This document shows, piece by piece, positions 1 to 5,593 of a stretch of DNA of 5,593 nt. The notes beneath the pieces are model-generated. The model was given only the letters and a program-made list of their open reading frames with translations, was not told the DNA's origin and did not search any database. Position 1 is the first letter of the stretch. Each line of letters begins with the position of its first letter. The position numbers and the translations under genes are program-made. Where the stretch lies: contig JBIKVM010000190.1 of the NCBI GenBank assembly GCA_044356825.1, forward strand, positions 1-5,593, read 5' to 3'. The DNA comes from JAUREX01 sp044356825 (GTDB lineage: Bacteria; Pseudomonadota; Alphaproteobacteria; Rhodobacterales; Rhodobacteraceae).

Positions 1-76
1 GGCGCACCCGACAGGATTCGAACCTGTGACCTCTGCCTTCGGAGGGCAGCACTCTATCCAGCTGAGCTACGGGTGC
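1..76 (-). tRNA. tRNA-Arg, anticodon CCG
   Basis: Read on the minus strand, the segment folds as a complete cloverleaf. The acceptor stem GCACCCG pairs with CGGGTGC, the D arm is GCTC/GAGT, the anticodon stem CTGCC pairs with GGCAG, and the T arm ACAGG-TTCGAAT-CCTGT is canonical. The anticodon loop CTCCGAA gives anticodon CCG, which reads the arginine codon CGG. The D loop AGCTGGATA carries an A at the position of A20, which together with C35 is an arginine identity element, and the discriminator base is G. The gene continues with CC at bases 2 and 1, so an encoded terminal A, if present, lies just outside the window. It is co-directional with the suf genes and follows sufS by 45 bases. Confidence 0.96.
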
Positions 77-78
77 CT

Positions 79-117
79 GCGGTTCCTATAGCCCCATGCG
101 GGCCGGGGCGCAACCGC
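79..117 (-). other. Imperfect inverted repeat between sufS and the tRNA, possible weak terminator
   Basis: An outer arm GCGGTT (117-112) can pair with AACCGC (84-79), and an inner arm GCCCC (109-105) can pair with GGGGC (95-91) around a 9-base loop. The arms are offset by bulges of 2 and 6 bases. No T-tract follows, so it is not a canonical intrinsic terminator. It lies directly after the sufS stop codon and overlaps the candidate tRNA promoter. It could slow or stop operon transcription or protect the mRNA 3' end, but a chance fold in GC-rich DNA is equally possible. Confidence 0.3.
85..113 (-). promoter_or_regulatory. Candidate sigma-70-type promoter for the tRNA-Arg gene
   Basis: On the minus strand, TTGCGC (bases 113-108) and TATAGG (bases 90-85) are separated by exactly 17 bases. 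They match the -35 and -10 consensus at 3 of 6 and 4 of 6 positions. A start about 7 bases after the -10 box would fall near base 78, one to three bases before the mature tRNA 5' end at 76. This would leave a very short leader for RNase P. The fit of spacing and position is good but the hexamers are only moderate, so this is an inference from sequence. Confidence 0.45.
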
Positions 118-121
118 CGCC

Positions 122-1342
122 TCAGCCAAAGAGATCGTGGCAGAACTCGAGTGCATCGACCAGCGCATCGACCTCGGCGGGGGTGTTGTAGAGGGCGAAG
201 GAGGCGCGGCAGGTCGCGCCCACGCCCAGATGCTGCATCAGCGGCATCGCGCAATGCGTGCCCGCCCGTACCGCGATCCCGCGCTTGTCGAGGACGGTCG
301 AGATGTCGTGCGCATGCGCGGCACCGTCGAGCGTGAAGGAAAAGATGGCGCCGCGCTCGGCCGCCTGCCCCTGCACGCTAAGCCAGTTGAGGCCCGCCAG
401 ACGCGCGCGGGCGTAATCGCGCAAGGCCGCCTCGTGGCGGGCGACATTCTCCATCCCGAGCGACATGAGATACTCGAGCGCGACGCCGAGCCCGATCTGC
501 TGCACGATCCCGGGCGTGCCGGCCTCGAACTTCATCGGCGGGTCGGCATAGCTCACGCCCTCGCGCGTGACCTCGCGGATCATGTCGCCGCCGCCGAGGA
601 AGGGGCGCATCTCGGCCTGGCGGGCGCGCGAGATCCAGATCGCCCCCGACCCCGAGGGGCCATAGAGCTTGTGGCCGGTGACGGCGTAGAAATCGCAGCC
701 GATGCGGGCCAGATCGACGGGCATGTGCACCGCCGCCTGGCTGCCATCGACCAGCACCGGCACGCCGCGCGCGTGCGCGCCCGCCGCAATCGCCGCGACA
801 TCGACGATGGTGCCGAGCACGTTCGACATCTGCGTGACGGCAACGAGCCGGGTGCGCGGCCCGATCGCGGCCAGGACGCGCTCGGGGTCGAGGCTGCCGT
901 CGGCCTCGGGTTCCACCCAGCGCAGCACGACGCCCTGCCGCTCGCGCAGGAAATGCCAGGGCACGATGTTGGCGTGGTGTTCGAGCACGCTCAACACGAT
1001 CTCGTCGCCCGGGCCCATGCGCGGGGCGGCCCAGCCGTAGGAAATAAGGTTGATCCCCTCGGTCGTGCCCGAGGTGAAGACGATCTCATCCTCGTGGGGG
1101 GCGTTGAGGAAGCGCGCCACGATCCCGCGCACCGCCTCGTATTTCTCGGTCGCGAGGTTCGAGAGGTAATGCAGCCCGCGGTGGACGTTGGCGTATTCCT
1201 CGGCATAGGAGCGCGTCACCGCCTCGATCACGGCGCGGGGCTTTTGCGCCGAGGCGCCGTTGTCGAGATAGACGAGCGGCCGCCCGTTCACCTGCCGCGA
1301 CAGGATGGGGAAATCGGCCCGCACCGCATCGACATCAAACAT
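122..1342 (-). CDS. sufS: Cysteine desulfurase SufS (class II, PLP-dependent)
   Basis: This is the cysteine desulfurase of the SUF system. It converts L-cysteine to alanine, holds the sulfur as an enzyme persulfide and passes it to the SufBCD scaffold, normally through SufE or SufU, in the cytoplasm. The 406 residues equal the length of E. coli SufS. The PLP-binding lysine is K225 in VTGHKLYGP, and the catalytic cysteine is C364 in RAGTHCAMPLM. EHHANIVPW (121-129) carries the histidine that stacks on the cofactor. SGTTEGIN (91-98), DGSQAAVH (199-206) and CRASFALYN (378-386) are further family blocks. The start is set at base 1342 because it follows AGGGGG and lies one base past the upstream stop; an in-frame ATG at 1369 would add nine residues inside the preceding gene and is not needed. 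It is the last protein gene of the operon. No SufE or SufU partner is in the window. Confidence 0.96.
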   Translation of the reverse strand: MFDVDAVRADFPILSRQVNGRPLVYLDNGASAQKPRAVIEAVTRSYAEEYANVHRGLHYLSNLATEKYEAVRGIVARFLNAPHEDEIVFTSGTTEGINLISYGWAAPRMGPGDEIVLSVLEHHANIVPWHFLRERQGVVLRWVEPEADGSLDPERVLAAIGPRTRLVAVTQMSNVLGTIVDVAAIAAGAHARGVPVLVDGSQAAVHMPVDLARIGCDFYAVTGHKLYGPSGSGAIWISRARQAEMRPFLGGGDMIREVTREGVSYADPPMKFEAGTPGIVQQIGLGVALEYLMSLGMENVARHEAALRDYARARLAGLNWLSVQGQAAERGAIFSFTLDGAAHAHDISTVLDKRGIAVRAGTHCAMPLMQHLGVGATCRASFALYNTPAEVDALVDALEFCHDLFG

Positions 1343-1343
1343 C

Positions 1344-1946
1344 TCAACCCCCTGCCAGCAGCGCACCAATCACGCCGAACACGATCACAAGCCCAAAGGC
1401 CATCGCGAATGCCCCGAGCACGAGGCCCACGAAAACCCGCCCGATCGAACGGAACCCGTGCACCTCGGCCACGAAATTCGTGAGCAGCCAGAAGAAGATC
1501 CCGATGCTGGCAAGGCCGATCAACCCAGCGAGCGGCATGAGGATGATCGCGACGAAGGTCTGCACGATCTGGACCACGACAAGAACAATCTGAAGCCAGA
1601 CCATGACGACGAGGACGGACGCGAAATCCCCCTTGCCCCCGAGACGCGCGCCGAAAAAGGCGATGGCAGCAGCGCTCAACACCGTGATGGTGCCCTGCAT
1701 GATCGCAAGGAAGAAGGGCGACGGCAGCATCAGCGGAACCCCCGCGGAGGCAGCTTCCTCGGACATGAGGCCGGCGCGCGCGAGACCGACCCAAAGGAGC
1801 AGCACTGACATCGCGGACGACAGCACCAGCGCCCCCAACACGACGTCGCGCCCGAGGTTGGCGTCGAGCACGCGGCGCGCACTGTGGCGCGGATCGCTGA
1901 AAGCCTCACGCAGGAGTTCGCCAAGAGGAGGAAGGGCGGCAGTCAT
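1344..1946 (-). CDS. YIP1-family polytopic membrane protein (second of two)
   Basis: This is a 200-residue integral membrane protein with about five hydrophobic segments, near residues 35-57, 76-98, 108-130, 134-158 and 171-198. The N-terminal 34 residues are polar and probably cytoplasmic. The short polar N-terminus with an arginine-rich helix (HSARRVLDANLG) followed by a helical bundle resembles YIP1-domain proteins (Pfam YIP1). Small YIP1 proteins occur next to suf genes in Rhodobacterales; this is from memory and was not searched. The ATG at 1946 overlaps the stop of the preceding membrane gene by four bases (ATGA), and the stop lies one base before sufS. I see no catalytic motif. The biochemical role is unknown; tethering or regulating SUF components at the membrane is only a guess. 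The reading frame stays open far upstream through sufD, but that extension is an artefact of high GC. Confidence 0.82.
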   Translation of the reverse strand: MTAALPPLGELLREAFSDPRHSARRVLDANLGRDVVLGALVLSSAMSVLLLWVGLARAGLMSEEAASAGVPLMLPSPFFLAIMQGTITVLSAAAIAFFGARLGGKGDFASVLVVMVWLQIVLVVVQIVQTFVAIILMPLAGLIGLASIGIFFWLLTNFVAEVHGFRSIGRVFVGLVLGAFAMAFGLVIVFGVIGALLAGG

Positions 1947-2461
1947 GGGGCGGGCGACCTCTCGGCAGCGGGGCGCGATTCGGCTGCGACGAGCAGCCTG
2001 AACCAGAGATAAAGGAACGCCCCGAAGGCGGCGACCCCCAGCCCGTCGAGCCCCCCTGCCGATGCATCGATCGGCGCCCGCGCGCGCAGCAGCGCAAGGA
2101 CAAGCGCGACGGGTTGCACCGCGAGAAGCGCCCAGAACAGTGCCAGCCGCGCCCCGTGCCAGCTTCCATGACCGCCGAGCAGCCGCGCCACGATCCGGCT
2201 TGCTGCCGCCACGGCATAGGCCGCGAGCGGCAGCAGGAAGACCGCCCCCATCAGCGCGCCTCCGATGCGCGCATCGACAGGCACCGCCGGATCGAGCGCT
2301 GCCGCACGCATCGCAAGCGGGATCTCGCCCAAAAAGACGAAGGCCCCTGCCCCCATCACTACGGCCAGCGCACGGTCCTCGCGCGGGGGCGCTGCAAGCA
2401 TCCGCCGCATCGACCCGACCGGATCGATCCACAGCCGCATCACCTGCCCGGCAAGCCCCAT
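1943..2461 (-). CDS. YIP1-family polytopic membrane protein (first of two)
   Basis: This is a 172-residue membrane protein with four clear hydrophobic segments, near residues 32-50, 67-91, 101-127 and 135-160. The N-terminal stretch MRLWIDPVGSMRRML matches the usual opening of bacterial YIP1-domain proteins, where a W/NP motif and basic residues precede the first membrane helix. The C-terminal tail (ESRPAAERSPAP) is polar. Its ATG directly abuts the sufD stop (TGAATG), which suggests translation by re-initiation; no strong ribosome binding site is visible. Its stop overlaps the start of the next membrane gene by four bases. The pair may be a diverged tandem duplication or the two halves of a heteromeric complex, but they share little obvious sequence identity. 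Function is unknown. Confidence 0.8.
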   Translation of the reverse strand: MGLAGQVMRLWIDPVGSMRRMLAAPPREDRALAVVMGAGAFVFLGEIPLAMRAAALDPAVPVDARIGGALMGAVFLLPLAAYAVAAASRIVARLLGGHGSWHGARLALFWALLAVQPVALVLALLRARAPIDASAGGLDGLGVAAFGAFLYLWFRLLVAAESRPAAERSPAP

Positions 2462-3744
2462 TCAGTCCGCCACGTCCTGCCCGAACCAGCTCGCGAGCCG
2501 GGACTGCACCGCCGCCGCGAGGGCCTGATCCTCGATCTCGGCCACCGCATCGGCGAGGAAGGCCAGGACGAGCAGCGCCTCGGCCTGTGCCGCAGGCACC
2601 CCGCGCGAGCGCAGGTAGAACAGCGCCGTCTCGTCGATGGCGCCCGTCGTCGATCCGTGGCTGCACTTCACGTCGTCGGCGTAGATCTCGAGTTCGGGCT
2701 TGGCGAGCGACTGGCTCGCGTCGTCCAGCAAGAGCGCCTGGCTGATCTGGTAGCCATCCGTCTTCTGCGCGCCCGGCCGCACGAGGATCTTGCCCTGAAA
2801 GACGCCGACCGCGCCGTCGCGCAGCACGCGCTTGAAGACCTGCCGGCTCTCGCAGGCGACACCCGCATGGGTCACGAACACCGTATCGTCGTGCAGGGTG
2901 CCCTCGCCCGCCACCAGCGCGCCCGCGACATGGGCGATGGCGCCATCGCCCCGGATGTCGACCACCGTCTCGTTGCGCACGAGCCGGGCCGAGCCCGAGA
3001 GCGTGAAGGACTTGAGCGTCGCGCGGTCGCCGAGGCGGGCATGGAGGTGGCTCTGGCCCAGATGTGCGCCCGATTGCGGCTCCAGCCGGATATGGTGGAG
3101 GGCGGCGTCGGCGCCGATCTCGGCCTCGATCACGGCAAGGGCGCGCGCCCCGCCCTGTAGCGTCTCGATCAGCGTCAGCGACGCGCCCGCATCGACCCGC
3201 ACGAGGTGGCGCAGGAGGACATCGCGCGCCCCCCCGGCCGAGCGGCGCACGATCTCGACCGGCAGGCGCGCGGGGCGGGTCGCGCGGATCACGACGCCGT
3301 CGGCCGCACGCGCGGCATTGAGGGCCGCGAAGGGCCGCGCCACGGCCGCATGCGCGGCCCCCTCGATCGCGCCGTGCAGCTCGCGCGCCCAATGGATATC
3401 GGCCGCGCCCGCCACCGCGAGGCGCGCGATCTCCACCCCCGCCGCGGCCGGATCATCCGAGGCGGCGGCATCGAAGGCGCCATCGACAAAGACAAGGCGC
3501 ACCCGCTCGATGCCCTCGAAGGCGCCGGGCTCAGCCGAGGACTGCGCGGGATCCGCAAGGGGCGCGTTGAAGCCGGCAGGATCGGTATAGCGCCAGTATT
3601 CGTCGCGCCGCAGCGGCAGGCCCATGGCGGCGAGGCGGGCGGCCCCCGCCGCCTGCGCGGCAGCGAGCCAGCCGCCCTGCGCCGGCGCCGGCAAGCCTGC
3701 CATCAGCGCCGCGAGCGCGGCCGGGTCGGCCTTGGGGCGCGCCA

Positions 3745-3748
<4 letters not shown>
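2462..3748 (-). CDS. sufD: Fe-S cluster assembly scaffold protein SufD
   Basis: SufD pairs with SufB, and the SufB2C2D2 or SufBC2D complex assembles Fe-S clusters in the cytoplasm using SufC ATPase activity. The 428 residues compare with 423 in E. coli SufD. The best-conserved block is near the C-terminus, ELEIYADDVKCSHGSTTG (352-369), with C362 and H364 at the positions known to matter in E. coli SufD (C358 and H360). It lies in the beta-helix core, preceded by VFQGKILVRPGAQKTDGYQ (316-334). The N-terminal helical region contains RRDEYWRYTD (47-56), typical of SufB/SufD N-termini. The start is ambiguous: ATGATG offers base 3748 (four-base overlap with sufC) or base 3745 (one-base overlap). 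GAGG lies 4 or 7 bases upstream respectively, and the second spacing is more usual. The difference is one methionine. Confidence 0.95.
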
Positions 3749-4492
<744 letters not shown>

Positions 4493-4500
<8 letters not shown>

Positions 4501-5416
4501 GGTGTGGGCTCCTGTTTTGGCGGGCAATGCGGCGGTTACGCCGGATCAGTTGCGTGCGGGTCTCAAGAAGCGAGACCTCGAGATGGCGGGCCACCGAATC
4601 GCACAGGGCGTGCACTTCGGTCTCGGACAGTCTGGGCAGGGCGTTGACGCCGATCCGATTGATCCACGCGCGCCGCGCGAGGCGTCGGGCGATCGCATCG
4701 ATGTAACTCTCGCGCCCGCGGACGGGGTGATGGACGATCGCGCCGGCTTCTTGCTGCACCATCTCTTCGAGGATGTCGGGATCCGTCACCATCGTCGTCG
4801 GGTTGACAAGATCGGGCGCGACTTGGGCCAGCTCGGCCACGGAAAACCGATCCTGCTCGACAAGGTTCGTGAAGCAGAAGCATTCGTCGTTCATGAGAGT
4901 GCGCGCAGGATCGAGTTGCGCGCCTTCGCGACGGCGCAAATCGAGCAGCCAGTCGACGACGGATGCCGACCACCGGGAAAAGGCGAAGATCGCGCGATGC
5001 AGTTGCCGACCCTCGGCGCGCCGCATGAACTCGTGCTCGGGCGGCAATGCCTCGATCCGCACGCCAAGAGCATCGTGCCCAACCCCTGCCAACCGCGCGA
5101 AAAGCGGTGCGGGGTCGGCCGAGAAATAGACGTCGGGCTCGATCAGCCAGAAGAAGTCGGCATTCCGCCGCGCCGCGCGCAGGGCATAGAGGAAGTAATC
5201 GCCGCAGCGCCAGCCCCAGTCGGGCACGAGGCGCAACCCCTGCCCCGCGACCCAGTCATCGTTGATGTCGATGACCGGCAGCGGCAGTTCGAGATCCACC
5301 GGGCGGTTGTGAAAGACGACGACCAGATCCTCGCCGAATACGGGCGCAAGCTGGGCGTGCAGGCGCCGGGCATCCTCGCCCCAGTGATGCGTGCGGATAG
5401 CGGCGAGGGTGCGCAT
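4493..5416 (-). CDS. Uncharacterised protein with a glycosyltransferase-A-like motif, inserted in the suf operon
   Basis: I cannot assign this 307-residue protein to a named family. It looks soluble: no signal peptide and no membrane helix. The most telling part is the segment WGWRCGDYFLYAL (67-79) followed by FFWLIEPDVYFS (88-99). A hydrophobic strand ending in an acidic EPD-V motif recalls the metal-binding DxD strand of GT-A nucleotide-sugar transferases. MNDECF (175-180) and IVHHP (227-231) could supply the later acidic residue and the metal-binding histidine of such a fold. The C-terminus is strongly basic (RRNRRIARQNR, 292-302). The start at 5416 gives a plausible first strand (MRTLAAIRTHH) but has no good ribosome binding site; it lies five bases after the preceding stop. 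The end overlaps sufC by eight bases. A sampled part of the gene is clearly less GC-rich than a sampled part of sufD. Rhodobacterales suf operons may carry an equivalent gene near sufC, but its job is unknown to me. Confidence 0.85.
4503..4513 (-). promoter_or_regulatory. Ribosome binding site of sufC
   Basis: AGGAG on the minus strand (bases 4513-4509) stands 8 bases before the sufC ATG at 4500 and supports that start over the ATG at 4527. It lies inside the coding sequence of the preceding gene. It is one of the clearer Shine-Dalgarno sequences in the operon, so sufC can be initiated independently of ribosomes arriving from upstream. Confidence 0.7.
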
Positions 5417-5421
5417 GCCGC

Positions 5422-5593
5422 TCAGCCGAGCGAGACGGCGGTGCCCGAGGCCGACACCATCAGCATGTTGTTGATGACCTCGTAATCAAGGTCGACGCCC
5501 ACCACCGCATCGGCCCCGAGTGCGGCGGCGCGCTCTTCCATCTCGCGCAGGGCGGTCTGGCGCGCCTTGGCAAGCTCGGCCTCATAGGCGCCC
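5422..5593 (-). CDS. YbjQ/UPF0145-family protein, C-terminal part (5' end outside the window)
   Basis: The frame that ends at the stop at 5424-5422 is open to the window edge and encodes 56 complete residues. They read as a helix, ELAKARQTALREMEERAAAL, then GADAVVGVDLDYEVI, then NNMLMVSASGTAVSLG at the C-terminus. The succession ALGADAVVG(V/I)D(L/I)DYE followed by MLMVS.SGTAV is the signature end of the YbjQ family (UPF0145, DUF74, often annotated 'heavy metal-binding domain'), whose members have about 105-110 residues. Roughly half the protein is therefore missing to the right. YbjQ proteins form pentameric rings in structural-genomics models; their function is not established. The stop lies five bases before the next gene, so it is very likely part of the suf transcription unit. 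Confidence 0.85.
   Translation of the reverse strand, partial: GAYEAELAKARQTALREMEERAAALGADAVVGVDLDYEVINNMLMVSASGTAVSLG

Noticed and set aside
1..76. The tRNA gene as an integration site for a mobile element
   Set aside because: tRNA 3' ends are common attachment sites, but the window stops at the tRNA 3' end and no integrase or repeat of the tRNA 3' end is visible inside it.
137..1483. A 448-residue open frame on the plus strand opposite sufS
   Set aside because: It is the antisense shadow of sufS in high-GC DNA. The translation is rich in R, H, D and G without a recognisable domain, while the minus strand encodes a full-length enzyme with every catalytic motif.
2114..3160. A 348-residue open frame on the plus strand opposite the first membrane gene and sufD
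   Set aside because: It runs across the sufD junction in antisense and shows no domain, no ribosome binding site and shadow-like composition.
1344..3392. A 682-residue reading of the second membrane gene extended upstream through sufD
   Set aside because: The upstream part is arginine- and proline-rich out-of-frame sequence over sufD and the first membrane gene. The membrane-protein sequence starts cleanly at the ATG at 1946.

Overview
The window is a high-GC stretch of a bacterial chromosome, most likely from an alphaproteobacterium and probably Rhodobacterales. I infer this from the GC-rich codon use and from the gene set: sufC, sufD and sufS with small YIP1-type membrane proteins between them. 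All real genes lie on the minus strand, so transcription runs from right to left.

In order of transcription the window holds: the last 56 codons of a YbjQ/UPF0145-family gene (cut by the right edge); an uncharacterised 307-residue protein with a glycosyltransferase-A-like motif; sufC (ABC-type ATPase); sufD (scaffold subunit); two consecutive YIP1-like polytopic membrane proteins of 172 and 200 residues; sufS (class II cysteine desulfurase); and, after a 45-base gap, a tRNA-Arg(CCG) at the left edge. The six junctions within the operon are +5, -8, -4, 0, -4 and +1 bases. No intergenic promoter fits between these genes, so they very probably share one mRNA and are translationally coupled. The operon promoter, the rest of the YbjQ-like gene and any sufB or iscR lie beyond the right edge. 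Any sufE, sufU or sufA lies elsewhere.

The core function is SUF iron-sulfur cluster assembly. SufS takes sulfur from cysteine as a persulfide, and the SufB-SufC-SufD complex, driven by SufC ATP hydrolysis, builds the cluster. The unusual part is what is built into the same transcription unit: a GT-A-like protein whose 3' end overlaps the start of sufC, a YbjQ-like protein, and two membrane proteins between sufD and sufS. None of these belongs to the textbook SUF machine, and they are the best candidates here for something undescribed.

The 45-base gap between sufS and the tRNA contains a plausible promoter for the tRNA (TTGCGC, 17 bases, TATAGG) placed inside an imperfect inverted repeat. I saw no insertion sequence, CRISPR array, riboswitch or pseudogene. 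Apart from this gap there is no non-coding stretch longer than a few bases.
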